A stretch of DNA of 64,000 nt, taken from contig NC_012108.1 of the NCBI RefSeq assembly GCF_000020365.1, forward strand, positions 930,001 through 994,000. The letters run 5' to 3'. Below the pieces are notes generated by a model. That model was not told the DNA's origin, did not search any database, and was given only the letters and a program-made list of their open reading frames with translations. Shown here piece after piece: positions 1 to 8,086 of the stretch (the stretch's first letter is position 1; each line of letters opens with the position of its first letter). The translations under genes were made by a program, and so were the position numbers. Source of the stretch: Desulforapulum autotrophicum HRM2. Lineage in GTDB: Bacteria > Desulfobacterota > Desulfobacteria > Desulfobacterales > Desulfobacteraceae.

Positions 1-1
1 T

Positions 2-517
2 GTCCTTTTTCTCTTGTCTGTTTTGATTTCATGGAATCTGGTTCGGTACTCACCGCCTGAAAACAAGCTGCTCTATTATTCGGCCGGCATTTTTATTGCT
101 GCCCGGGGCTTAACCTTATTGACCTGGGCCATTCTATGGCAGATTAATGATCAGGAACATATTCTTGATGCTGGCATCTGGTCCTCAATCCATTTTGAGT
201 TCGGCTTGATCAGCGAAGTTGGGCAGAACCTGATTTTTTTAATGATGAACAGTAAACGGGCGGAAAAGGATTTCATTGAATCCCGGTCGAAACTTAATTC
301 TACGGTTTTTGATCTGAGGGCGGCGCTGTCCGAGGTTAAAAAACTTCAAGGCATTTTACCCATCTGTTCATACTGCAAAAAAATCAGGGATGACCATGGT
401 GCCTGGCAGGGGATTGAAGAATACGTACGAAAACGTTCTGATGTTGAGTTCAGCCATGGGATCTGTCCTGGGTGTGCAGAAAAGTATTTTCCAGATATGG
501 ATTTATACAGCGATTAA
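2..517 (+). CDS. C-terminal part of a membrane signalling protein (5' end outside window)
   Basis: The frame is open from the first bases, so the gene starts upstream and only about 171 residues are visible. The visible part has hydrophobic segments (around LLYYSAGIFIAARGLTLL), then a short coiled coil. It ends in a Cys-containing tail with LQGILPICSYCKKIRDDHG, then W..IE.Y, then HGICPGCAEKYFPD. Tails of this kind are, to my knowledge, common at the C-termini of PAS, response-regulator and membrane sensor proteins of Desulfobacterota, and may bind a metal through the paired CxxC motifs. No kinase or GGDEF domain is visible before the stop. A role in sensing is inferred from the tail alone. 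Confidence 0.6.
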   Translation, partial: VLFLLSVLISWNLVRYSPPENKLLYYSAGIFIAARGLTLLTWAILWQINDQEHILDAGIWSSIHFEFGLISEVGQNLIFLMMNSKRAEKDFIESRSKLNSTVFDLRAALSEVKKLQGILPICSYCKKIRDDHGAWQGIEEYVRKRSDVEFSHGICPGCAEKYFPDMDLYSD

Positions 518-660
518 GACCGTTTTGAATAATTTAATTTTTTTTATAAACCCACATGTCCTATCGGACACAACGAAATATGAAACACGATGATACAGGG
601 CAGGCGATAGTACCATTCCGCCCCCTTTGGTTACCCTGACCGGAACGGTAAACGTCGGGG

Positions 661-752
661 GGATTTTTGCCCTTCCAGACTAAAGCGCAGGAACTGCGGG
701 CTAAAGTCCTCAAACAGCCTGCGCTTCTTAACGCCTGGAAGGGCAAAAATCC
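661..752. repeat. Nested inverted repeat (REP/MITE-like hairpin)
   Basis: The 18-base arm GGATTTTTGCCCTTCCAG at 661-678 is repeated as its exact reverse complement at 735-752. Inside it a second pair, AAGCGCAGG at 683-691 and CCTGCGCTT at 718-726, is also perfect. The loop holds GCGGGCTAAAGTCC. This nested shape fits a REP-type or miniature inverted-repeat element, or a very long bidirectional terminator between the convergent flanking genes. No transposase is attached. Confidence 0.6.
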
Positions 753-1180
753 TATCCCCTTTGGTTTACAATGTTCCGATCAGGGAAACCAAAGAGGGCT
801 CTAAAGTCGAGACTTTCACAATGATGTTTCGACAAGAGTTTATTATAAAATGTTTCCATGGCCCTAAGGGGATCTTTTGTTTTTAATCCATCTACAATTT
901 CCTTGTGTCTTTCGTAAACTTTCTGGGCTGAAAAGAGTTTCACCCAATGCCTGTAAAATAAAAATTTCGAAATCCCCTGGCAGGAACGGTGACAAAATTC
1001 CACAAGCAGATCGTTGTCGATGCGGGAAAAGAGAAGGTCATGAAAAGCCTTCTCCAGTGGCGCTTGGTCTGATACGGAACCATTGTTGTCAGCGATATGT
1101 CTCATTTTGGCAATGATGCGACCTATCTCTGCAATGTCTTTGTCTGTATAACTGTCCAGCTGGAGAGGATCCGTTCCAAA
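752..1180 (-). pseudogene. Relic of a GntR/FadR-family regulator (FCD domain only)
   Basis: The frame is open from the in-frame stop at 1181-1183 down to 752. It encodes about 140 residues that look like the helical FCD ligand-binding half of a FadR-type regulator (segments such as TDKDIAEIGRIIAKM, LEKAFHDLLFSRIDNDLL and VYERHKEIVDGLKTKDPLRA). The N-terminal winged-helix DNA-binding half is missing, and no start with a ribosome site is seen. The 3' end abuts the inverted repeat at 661-752. The sequence differs clearly from the intact GntR protein at 2425-3144, so it is not a recent duplicate. It is probably a decayed gene. Confidence 0.6.
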
Positions 1181-1312
1181 CTATCGAGTCAATTTCAGCC
1201 ACGCGAAACAGCGGTTTATAAAACAAGAATACCCTGTGCATGGATAGTGATGAATTCTATGCACAGGGCAGGTTTGTTTTTAATGGCGTTTATCGATTAC
1301 TGATCAATGGGA

Positions 1313-2428
1313 TTACCTGGCCAGGGTTGTCTTGAGTGCTGCCAGTACCCGGCGGACATTTTCAGGCCGGGCCGTATGGCCCATGAGGCCGATGCGCCAA
1401 ATCTTGCCGGCCAGGGGGCCCAAGCCTGCACCAATCTCAATTTTGTGCTCCATCCGAAGCGCAGTGCGAACGCCAGCTTCGTCAACACCATCGGGCACTT
1501 TGACGGCATTGAGCATGGGCAACCGGTATTTTTCTGCCACCAGCATCTGGAGCCCCAGATCTTCCAGGCCGGCCACCAGAGCCCGGTGATTTTCAAGATG
1601 GCGTTCAAACGCATTATCAAGGCCTTCGGCAAGGATCAGGTCAAGGGCCTGGTACAGACCGTAGAGCATGTTGACGGGGGCAGTGTGGTGATAGGCCCGT
1701 GTGTGGCCTTCCCAGTATTTAATGATCATGGTTAGATCCAGGTACCAGTTGGGCACTTTGGTTTTCCGCCCTTTGAGTGCTGCCACGGCTTTTTCAGAGA
1801 AGGCCACCGGTGCCAGACCGGGAGGGCAGGAGAGACATTTCTGGGTGCCGCTGTAAAGGCTGTCGATGCCCCAGCCGTCCATGTTCACATCAATGCCGCC
1901 GAGACTGGTCACTGTATCCACCAGATAGATCGTATCAGTAGCTGCAAGCAGAGCGCCGATTTCCGCCACCGGGTTGCGGACGCCGGTGGAGGTCTCGGCA
2001 TGCACTACGGCAACGATCTTATAGGTTTTCGCATCAAGTTTCTTTTTTACCGCATCCACAATTACCGGAGTGCCCCATTCAAATTCGAGCGTGTCGACAT
2101 TGGCGCCCAGGCGCGTTGCAAGGTCCTGCATGCGCATGCCGAACACTCCGTTGATGAGTATCAGTATGTCATCTCCGGGTTCGATGAGGTTGACAAAGCA
2201 GGTTTCCATACCGGCGGAACCGGTGCCCGACGCTGGGAGGGTTAGTTTGGCCGAGGTTTTGATCAGTTTTTGCAGCTGAGCCTTAATTTCATCCATGATG
2301 GTGATAAAATAAGGATCCAGATGTCCGATGGTCTTTGTGCCCAGGGCCGCATAGACCTCATCGGGGACGTTGGAGGGGCCGGGACCCATCAGCAGGATGT
2401 CTTCTATTCCGTTTAGCAGATTGCTCAT
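1313..2428 (-). CDS. Class V aminotransferase (alanine/serine-glyoxylate aminotransferase family)
   Basis: This is a 371-residue fold-type I PLP enzyme of the AGXT/SGAT family, close to the family's usual 360-400 residues. The N-terminal MGPGPSNV motif, the glycine-rich SGTGSAGMET segment, LVDTVTSLGG (the aspartate that contacts the PLP ring) and SGTQKCLSCPPG with the Schiff-base lysine are all present. Such enzymes transfer amino groups between alanine or serine and glyoxylate, or act on 2-aminoethylphosphonate-like or purine-derived substrates; the exact substrate is not readable here. The gene starts within the last four bases of the upstream GntR gene, so the two are translationally coupled and the regulator probably controls it. 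Confidence 0.85.
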   Translation of the reverse strand: MSNLLNGIEDILLMGPGPSNVPDEVYAALGTKTIGHLDPYFITIMDEIKAQLQKLIKTSAKLTLPASGTGSAGMETCFVNLIEPGDDILILINGVFGMRMQDLATRLGANVDTLEFEWGTPVIVDAVKKKLDAKTYKIVAVVHAETSTGVRNPVAEIGALLAATDTIYLVDTVTSLGGIDVNMDGWGIDSLYSGTQKCLSCPPGLAPVAFSEKAVAALKGRKTKVPNWYLDLTMIIKYWEGHTRAYHHTAPVNMLYGLYQALDLILAEGLDNAFERHLENHRALVAGLEDLGLQMLVAEKYRLPMLNAVKVPDGVDEAGVRTALRMEHKIEIGAGLGPLAGKIWRIGLMGHTARPENVRRVLAALKTTLAR

Positions 2429-3144
2429 AATTCCTCCTTGTTGTTATCCAGGTTAGCGGACTCAAAATTATTTTTGCAGCCTTTGATATGTCTGCGCGTT
2501 AACGCGCCGATGGTCTCGGCGTCTTTTCTTTCAATGCACCCAAAGATTTCTCGATGGACGCTAAGCGCGTTGTCACGGCTTAATCGATTTTTGGCATGTT
2601 CGATCAGGAAAGATTGAATCGAATCATCGATAACGTCGAGCATCTGGGTTAAAAACTTGTTGCCTGCCATGGTGGAGATCAGCCGGTGAAACTGGTAGTC
2701 CAGTTTGCCGAATTCTTCAGGATTGTCCAGCTTCACTTCGGATTGGGCCAGGTTTTCACGCATGGCTGCAAGGTGTTTTGCCGGGCGCCGCTGGGCTGCC
2801 AGAACGGCCAGAGACCCTTCGATAAACATGCGGGCTTCAAAAAGGTCTTCGTAAAATCCGTCGGGATTGCTGGATCGAAAGGGCACTAGCAGGATACCGA
2901 TACTATCCGGGTTGATCGTTTTAGACACAAAGGCGCCCTTGCCGTGAAAAATATCGATAATGCCCAAGGCACTCAGGCGGGCCAAGCCCTCCCTGAGGCT
3001 GAATCGGCTGATGGCCAGCTGTTCCTGCAAAACCCGTTCGCTGGGTAGCTGGTCACCCGGCAACAGCCGGCCGGCTTCGATTTCCGATTTAAAATAGTTT
3101 ACCACTGCTTCACCGGTGGATATTTTTGATAGGAGAGGTTTCAT
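2425..3144 (-). CDS. GntR/FadR-family transcriptional regulator
   Basis: The protein has 239 residues. The N-terminal winged helix-turn-helix (LLPGDQLPSERVLQEQLAISRFSLREGLARLSALGII) is followed by an FCD-type all-helical effector domain with the usual FEAR/R...H...H pattern (DLFEARMFIEGSLAVLAA, DYQFHRLISTMAGN). FCD regulators usually bind small organic acids, often through a metal, and repress their own operon. The 4-base overlap with the downstream aminotransferase gene supports a two-gene autoregulated operon. Product class is firm; the effector is unknown. Confidence 0.85.
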   Translation of the reverse strand: MKPLLSKISTGEAVVNYFKSEIEAGRLLPGDQLPSERVLQEQLAISRFSLREGLARLSALGIIDIFHGKGAFVSKTINPDSIGILLVPFRSSNPDGFYEDLFEARMFIEGSLAVLAAQRRPAKHLAAMRENLAQSEVKLDNPEEFGKLDYQFHRLISTMAGNKFLTQMLDVIDDSIQSFLIEHAKNRLSRDNALSVHREIFGCIERKDAETIGALTRRHIKGCKNNFESANLDNNKEEL

Positions 3145-3153
3145 ATTGGAATG

Positions 3154-3182
3154 GTCGTACTACTCATCAGACCAGTTGTCAA
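3154..3182 (-). promoter_or_regulatory. Candidate promoter of the GntR-aminotransferase operon
   Basis: On the minus strand TTGACA (3182-3177) is followed after 17 bases by TACGAC (3159-3154), a weak -10. TGGTC and GACCA half-sites lie within this stretch, as in operators of FadR-type regulators. The expected transcript start is only a few bases before the ATG at 3144, and no clear ribosome site precedes it, so the message may be nearly leaderless. Confidence 0.35.
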
Positions 3183-3391
3183 GGGAATTTAATGTGCAGG
3201 CAATTGTCTGCGCCCGGGCCACTCTATTAGCTGTTTGCCATACCGGCAAAGGTAAGACAGGCCGCGAATTAGCTAAATATCCCCAAGACTGAAATAAATG
3301 GGACCAAAGGGTTGAAGGTGCCGTTCGCTCGCGCATGTCGTAGGGAATCAATCGTATTCCAGTCATACAAGAGGCCATCGACAACGGCAAT

Positions 3392-3667
3392 ATGCGATGG
3401 ATTGATCATGTTGATAAGGAAGTGCGCGAAGCGTGGCGTATGTCGGAAATATCCTCCCCCGGAAGTTGTGAGCGATTCGAAGTTGAACTGAAAAATCGCA
3501 ATATCACAATGGAAGAATTTGCGGGGTGGCTCACGGTTTCACGAGGTGAAACGCCATCAGTCGCGCTGATACCGTCGTTCCGGACTAAGGCGGCATCGAT
3601 TCGAACGCTACTCGATAGTTGCAAAAAACAACTCAATATTTACACAGGAAATCATCATGAACTGTAG
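3392..3667 (+). CDS. Hypothetical small protein, possibly a gene remnant
   Basis: This 91-residue frame is not recognised. It is charged and mostly helical in appearance, without a signal peptide or membrane segment. The frame is open about 45 bases upstream of the ATG, back to a TAG, and no convincing ribosome site precedes the ATG. It may be the 3' remnant of a longer gene, since the 200 bases before it contain other short protein-like stretches in shifting frames. Coding status is uncertain. Confidence 0.25.
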   Translation: MRWIDHVDKEVREAWRMSEISSPGSCERFEVELKNRNITMEEFAGWLTVSRGETPSVALIPSFRTKAASIRTLLDSCKKQLNIYTGNHHEL

Positions 3668-3921
3668 AAATGTTTCATCAATTGCTATCCTAACGTCTGC
3701 AATGATACAGTCAGTATAGGTCTTTGTTTATCAATAAAATTAATAGATAAGCGAATCTTTTGTCACCAGCATTTTTCTATCTGCATCGACAAAAGCAAGG
3801 TTCAAATTTTATAACATTCAGGCTGATTTTGAATTATAATAAAAAAGAGCCGATCTATTCGAAACGTTACACAATACAGCTTTGTGTATGTGGCAGATTA
3901 GATTAAAAGGAGACCAAACTG

Positions 3922-4068
3922 ATGCCGTATCGATTGCCAAAAGCCATAATAATAACTTTAGGATTTGTATTGATCGCATTGCTTATAGCTCTTCTTGTCA
4001 TATCTTCAAGTTCTGCAAGTGTTCTTTATACTAAAAAAAACTGCTTGCCACCGGAGGAATGTGGGTAG
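3922..4068 (+). CDS. Small single-pass membrane protein, or the N-terminus of the following protein
   Basis: A 48-residue ORF starts at an ATG preceded by AAAAGGAGA at good spacing. It encodes a short basic N-terminus (MPYRLPK), one long hydrophobic helix (AIIITLGFVLIALLIALLVI) and a Cys-containing tail. Its end overlaps the next gene's ATG by ten bases. A run of eight A (4033-4040) forms A_AAA_AAC in its frame. A -1 slip there would fuse this anchor to the downstream 626-residue frame, which is open from 4035. It is thus either a separate coupled membrane peptide or the real N-terminal anchor of the large protein. Confidence 0.55.
   Translation: MPYRLPKAIIITLGFVLIALLIALLVISSSSASVLYTKKNCLPPEECG
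4033..4041 (+). other. Candidate -1 frameshift site (A-run ending in A_AAA_AAC)
   Basis: In the frame of the ORF at 3922 the codons read AAA AAA AAC. The heptamer A AAA AAC is a classical slippery pattern. A one-base backward slip gives codons that continue into the frame starting at 4059 without a stop, and a GGAGG lies about 11 bases downstream. The same picture would arise from one A missing in a homopolymer. Confidence 0.35.
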
Positions 4069-5939
4069 AAACAAGCACCCCGTGGAAAGCTGAAAAAGCA
4101 TTTCATAAAAACCGGATAGATCGCATCACGTCTCTGAAAACATCTGATCTTAAAAAAAAGCTCCTTTTAAAACGCGAACTTACCCGCCATATGAAGCGCA
4201 GTCATCTTCTTTCTACCAAAAGAGACCAGATTCAGAATGTTCTTATCATGGAAGCCAATGCCAGGGTGAAAAAAAGTAACGGTCCTGTTTCCGGGCAGCT
4301 TACAGATACTGCCGGAACCAAGTTTGGCGAAAAAGGGCACCGGGCAATGGCTGGGGACCGGGACATGGGCGGCGGTTCAAACACAACCCAAAAGGTTGAA
4401 GAGGTTCTTCAGGACATGGGGCTGTATGATCCTAAAAATAAAAGTACCTCTGTTGTGGATGTGGATTCAAAAGCAGGTACCCTGGAAATAAAAGGTGATT
4501 TTGAGCTGACCATAAACAAAGAGGGCTTAAGGCCCAAGGCCGGAACCGAATACCATCAAATACAAGTGGAAGTGGATGCCCGGAATCCGGAAACCTATGT
4601 ATCCGAGTCCATGAAAACCCGGGCGGATGGTAAGCTTGTCAAACAGCAGATCGGCACCGAATATGTCGAGGTTCAGGACCATCGAAAAAAAGCGTCCAAG
4701 GGGCTGTCCTCGGATGGAGATATGTTGGTTCGCCATCCGGAAAAAATGCAGGGCATGGCAAAGGGAACCGGCAAAACCCTGGACATGGGCCGGGTGAATG
4801 ACGAGACACTGGGAAAGATCCTCAAACAAAATGGCATTTCGGATTCGCCGGTTGAATTTAAAAAGAAACTAAGGGGTATTAAAGAAAACCGGATCAAGAT
4901 TGAGGATCCCAAGGTGGCAGAACGGATGCGAAGGGCCAGCGAAGATGTTTTTGCCGCAGCAGAACAGGCCACTTTTAAACAGGCCAAACGGGATATTGTA
5001 GACTTAAGGGCAAAAGCTGCGTCCAAGCCGCCCAATGATCCAGTTCGCAGGAATATTGAAGAAGAAATCTTGGACACGGTCACCAAGATGAAGCAGACCA
5101 AGGCGGTCAATGACGAATTTTTGTCCTCCGGCCCGGCCCGTAAAAAGACCCATGTCCTTCCGGACAGCCCGCCAGATACAACCAAAATAACAATAGAAAA
5201 AACGGACATTGAGATAAAAAAAATCGGTTCTGCCGAGCCGCCTTCTGTAAAGCAGAAAGCCTTAAAAACCTTTGGTGCAGTGATGCAAATTGCTGATATA
5301 GGGCAGACCTGCCAGACTGTGGAAGACTATATGGAGGGAAAAACCTGTCTGGGTGAGGTCACGGTGACCATTGTGGATCAATATATAACACAAGGCACGA
5401 TCGGCACAGGCAAGCATGTTGTCAAAACCTCCCAGGATTACCTGGCTGCCCGTAAAGATATCCAGCGGGCCAATCAGACCAACATGGACGCCTATGCTGA
5501 AGGAATGCTTGCCGAGGCCCATCTCGACGCCTATGCCACAAGCCAGACCGCCTCAAGCAGATCAACTATTTTCCAGAAATTGGTCAGTGCCGGTGTCGAC
5601 TCACAACAGGCTTTATCCGCCATCAATGCCTATGAAAACAATGATACCACACCGTTAAAAAAATTATTTAAAGAAACCCGGGAGCGGATAAGGGCGGAAG
5701 AGGCCGCTGCTGTTGCTGAAGCTGAGGCTGCAGAAAAACAGATAAAAGCACAGGCAGACCGAATTAAATCAGGGCTTAAACAATATTTTGTTTATATCGA
5801 CTTTCTCAGGACCACCCCGCTGACTTTAAACCATCTGCCCCTGCCCATTGAACTTCCCAGGAAGCGAATCTTAAAAACGGGGTGTATGTATGGGGGAAAA
5901 CTCGGGTTCTTGGGGATATTCGATCCAATCCAAAGGTAG
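4059..5939 (+). CDS. Large hydrophilic protein of unknown function (frame-disrupted at both ends)
   Basis: This 626-residue frame is not recognised. It is rich in Lys, Glu and Asp, with a basic N-terminal part, a central region with GDFELTINKEGL and GTEYHQIQVEVDARNPETY, and long helical stretches around 300-380 and 540-590 (EAAAVAEAEAAEKQIKAQADRIK). A weakly hydrophobic patch lies near 420-450. The ATG at 4059 is only two bases after GGAGG, an unusually short spacing, so the true N-terminus may instead come from the membrane ORF at 3922. The last 25 or so residues look out of frame: a -1 shift near 5856 would continue into the next frame. The locus may be one gene, 3922-6472. It sits upstream of a tectonin-like exported protein and faces the Tag-like operon. 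Confidence 0.6.
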   Translation: MWVETSTPWKAEKAFHKNRIDRITSLKTSDLKKKLLLKRELTRHMKRSHLLSTKRDQIQNVLIMEANARVKKSNGPVSGQLTDTAGTKFGEKGHRAMAGDRDMGGGSNTTQKVEEVLQDMGLYDPKNKSTSVVDVDSKAGTLEIKGDFELTINKEGLRPKAGTEYHQIQVEVDARNPETYVSESMKTRADGKLVKQQIGTEYVEVQDHRKKASKGLSSDGDMLVRHPEKMQGMAKGTGKTLDMGRVNDETLGKILKQNGISDSPVEFKKKLRGIKENRIKIEDPKVAERMRRASEDVFAAAEQATFKQAKRDIVDLRAKAASKPPNDPVRRNIEEEILDTVTKMKQTKAVNDEFLSSGPARKKTHVLPDSPPDTTKITIEKTDIEIKKIGSAEPPSVKQKALKTFGAVMQIADIGQTCQTVEDYMEGKTCLGEVTVTIVDQYITQGTIGTGKHVVKTSQDYLAARKDIQRANQTNMDAYAEGMLAEAHLDAYATSQTASSRSTIFQKLVSAGVDSQQALSAINAYENNDTTPLKKLFKETRERIRAEEAAAVAEAEAAEKQIKAQADRIKSGLKQYFVYIDFLRTTPLTLNHLPLPIELPRKRILKTGCMYGGKLGFLGIFDPIQR

Positions 5940-6472
5940 AAACGCATCTGCCCCCAGTTTCTGTAACCTTTGAAATGGATGAAGCTGTACAAAAGCGTAA
6001 ATATGAAAAAAGCGATGAAATAAGAGCGCAGAAAAAAGCGTCGGAAAACCAGAGGATACAGGCGACTAAGGGTGGACATTTTTATAAAGGCCCCATGGGA
6101 AAGGATGAAGGGTTTGACGGGGAAATTCAAATACATGTGGGCAAAGATAACAAGACGGTTTCCGGTAAGTTCAAATGCATCCAGGAAAAAGAAAATGGCG
6201 ACAAAAGAGTCAAAGTCATTATCGAGGGTGAATTCCTCGGCACCCTGAACCCTGATACAGGAAAACTTGAGGCGAAATTGAACAAGGGGACCACGTTCCA
6301 GATGATAAAAAAGGATGGGAAATGGAATGCGGGAGGTCTTCCTTCTGGGATATCCAAGGAGATAAAACTGATCGGTCAGGCCAAAGGAAAAACAATTAAC
6401 GGCCATATGGTTAAAGGGTCGAAAAAATCCTTTGCCTGGACCGCATCACCTGCTAAACCAGAGGAGGAATAA
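5882..6472 (+). CDS. C-terminal continuation of the large unknown protein in another frame
   Basis: The frame is open from 5852 and overlaps the end of the preceding frame. Read from there it gives LKNGVYVWGKTRVLGDIRSN, which joins naturally to the preceding protein if one base is gained at the CCC at 5856-5858. The rest is a charged helix (DEAVQKRKYEKSDEIRAQKK) and a beta-rich segment (GEIQIHVGKDNKTVSGKFK, VIIEGEFLGTLN, TGKLEAKLNKGTTF) resembling the short beta-barrel-like domains seen in exported unknown proteins. There is no ribosome site before the ATG at 5882. It is more likely part of a frameshifted gene than a separate protein. Confidence 0.5.
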   Translation: MYVWGKTRVLGDIRSNPKVETHLPPVSVTFEMDEAVQKRKYEKSDEIRAQKKASENQRIQATKGGHFYKGPMGKDEGFDGEIQIHVGKDNKTVSGKFKCIQEKENGDKRVKVIIEGEFLGTLNPDTGKLEAKLNKGTTFQMIKKDGKWNAGGLPSGISKEIKLIGQAKGKTINGHMVKGSKKSFAWTASPAKPEEE

Positions 6473-6474
6473 AA

Positions 6475-7032
6475 ATGAAAAACAAAATCTTTATCCTGAT
6501 TGTATTGGCCCTGGTTATTCACAGCCTTGCCCTGCTTGCCTTTGCCGCCGACTCTTCATGGGGTATCCCGACCCAAGAAGAAATACAGACAGGAATCCCC
6601 AATCAGACGGTTTCAACCCCGAAGGTCAATGCCACAGATAAAGCGGATGCCATTGATACGGTTGATGTCAAGCAACTGGAACGGATCAATGCAATGCCGA
6701 AAGTTCCTGAAATTACGAAGAAAAGAGTTGAAAAACCAAACGTCATCGCTGGAAAAACAATATTAGCCACCACACAAATTCCCTGGATTGTTAATTCCAA
6801 CGGCAATATTTATCAATGGACGGAAAGTAACTGGAAGCGGATGCCTGGATCCGCAGCGGATATTGGTGCCGGCCCTGATGGTGCGGTATGGATCATTGGT
6901 ACCAACCCTGTTCCTGGTGGTTTCGGAATATATAAATGGAATGGCAGTAACTGGGACCCACAGCCAGGAGGCGCTGTCCAAATCACAGTTGGGACAAATG
7001 AAAGAACGCCTGACAGTTTTAAAAAATGGTGA
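6475..7032 (+). CDS. Exported tectonin-like protein, apparently truncated
   Basis: The protein has 185 residues. An N-terminal signal peptide (MKNKIFILIVLALVIHSLALLAFAA) is followed by a linker and two tectonin-type beta-propeller blades: IPWIVNSNGNIYQWTESNW.. and GAVWIIGTNPVPGGFGIYKW. Complete tectonin propellers need about six blades, so this copy is probably shortened, ending abruptly in an unrelated-looking tail (NERTPDSFKKW). Tectonin modules bind carbohydrate such as lipopolysaccharide in known examples; binding here is inference. The start lies two bases after the previous frame's stop, with GAGGAG just upstream, so it belongs to that transcript. Confidence 0.6.
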   Translation: MKNKIFILIVLALVIHSLALLAFAADSSWGIPTQEEIQTGIPNQTVSTPKVNATDKADAIDTVDVKQLERINAMPKVPEITKKRVEKPNVIAGKTILATTQIPWIVNSNGNIYQWTESNWKRMPGSAADIGAGPDGAVWIIGTNPVPGGFGIYKWNGSNWDPQPGGAVQITVGTNERTPDSFKKW

Positions 7033-7070
7033 GGCCTTAATTTCCCCAGGTCCAGGTTTTACCCACCCCC

Positions 7071-7961
7071 TTATTCAATAGGCAGCAGCCAGATGGCGAT
7101 GGTTTTTGTCCATCCTTTCGAGAGGACAAATTGTGTTTCTGACATACCATTGGGAAGCATATAGACCTCTTCAAATTCACCCTCAACTCCCGGTGGTAAT
7201 TCATAATCCCTGGTCTTGTCCAGCTTAACACCTGTGGTTCGCTGGAAGCTGTGGCTTATACTGCTTTTCGGATCTTTCCACTGCAGTTGGCTGAAAATAA
7301 GCGCCGAGTCTTGTTCTTTGCCCAGGTTTTTAACCCTTACCCGAATGATTGCGTAAAAATGATCTGTTTTGGGTTGATTAATATACTGATTTGTTTTTTT
7401 CAGGCTAAGCAGTGTAATTTCAAGATCGTCACGCATGGCCGCCTGACCCGGCCGTAGAAAGACTTCACCGCCCTCGGTCTGTTCGGGCTGTCCAGGTTTT
7501 ACTCCTTCTTCTTTGACAACCGGCGGGTTCTGGGAGGGGGGTGTGGTGGTTTTTTCCACGGTATCCAAAATCGTATCTGGAAAAATTCCACCGCTGCCCT
7601 CGGGTGCTGGGCTTTCAGGCAGCTGAATATCTGTTTTACGGCCGTTCCATATCCGGCTAAGAGCGGCATCATCATATCCCCATTTCCCCATGAAAGAAGA
7701 AAAATCATCGGTAAAAACAAATTCCAGCCGCCCCCTGGCATTGGTTTGTACCCATGTTCCGGTCAGCCGGTTGCCCTGAAGATCAGCATTGATTTTACCG
7801 TCTTTGTATTTGTATGTTCCTGTGACCTGGTTCCCGTTTGCCTGTAGTGACATCTCACTGAAGTCGGTCTTGTATACCCCGTTAATCGATGCCCCAGCAA
7901 AATCTGTAATGACACCAAGGCATAACAACATTAGAGAACCCAGAAAGAACCGTTTTTTCAT
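7071..7961 (-). CDS. Exported protein with beta-rich N-terminal domain and DUF4352-like C-terminal domain
   Basis: The protein has 296 residues. A signal peptide (MKKRFFLGSLMLLCLGVITDFAGA) precedes a small beta-rich module with repeated NGNQVTGTYKY / QGNRLTGTWVQ / FSSFMGKWGY strands. Next come a Pro-rich linker (about 125-170) and an immunoglobulin-like C-terminal region (LRPGQAAMRDDLEITLLSL, YAIIRVRVKNLG) of the kind found in DUF4352/telokin-like domains. No enzyme motif is seen. It is the last gene of the minus-strand Tag-like operon, about 125 bases after the S41 protease gene, with which it may be co-transcribed. Confidence 0.6.
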   Translation of the reverse strand: MKKRFFLGSLMLLCLGVITDFAGASINGVYKTDFSEMSLQANGNQVTGTYKYKDGKINADLQGNRLTGTWVQTNARGRLEFVFTDDFSSFMGKWGYDDAALSRIWNGRKTDIQLPESPAPEGSGGIFPDTILDTVEKTTTPPSQNPPVVKEEGVKPGQPEQTEGGEVFLRPGQAAMRDDLEITLLSLKKTNQYINQPKTDHFYAIIRVRVKNLGKEQDSALIFSQLQWKDPKSSISHSFQRTTGVKLDKTRDYELPPGVEGEFEEVYMLPNGMSETQFVLSKGWTKTIAIWLLPIE

Positions 7962-8086
7962 GATAATGATTTAACCTCCTAAAATGAGAAATGTCAGTTC
8001 ATTCTTCTTTAACGGGCTTAAATCAACAATAAGATGAACCGACTCTTTATCAAACATCATGTGGGTTTTTCCCATAATACACACCT

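Noticed and set aside
5792-6406. Minus-strand open frame of 204 codons
   Set aside because: Lies opposite the plus-strand unknown gene, with Phe-rich low-quality sequence typical of an antisense shadow.
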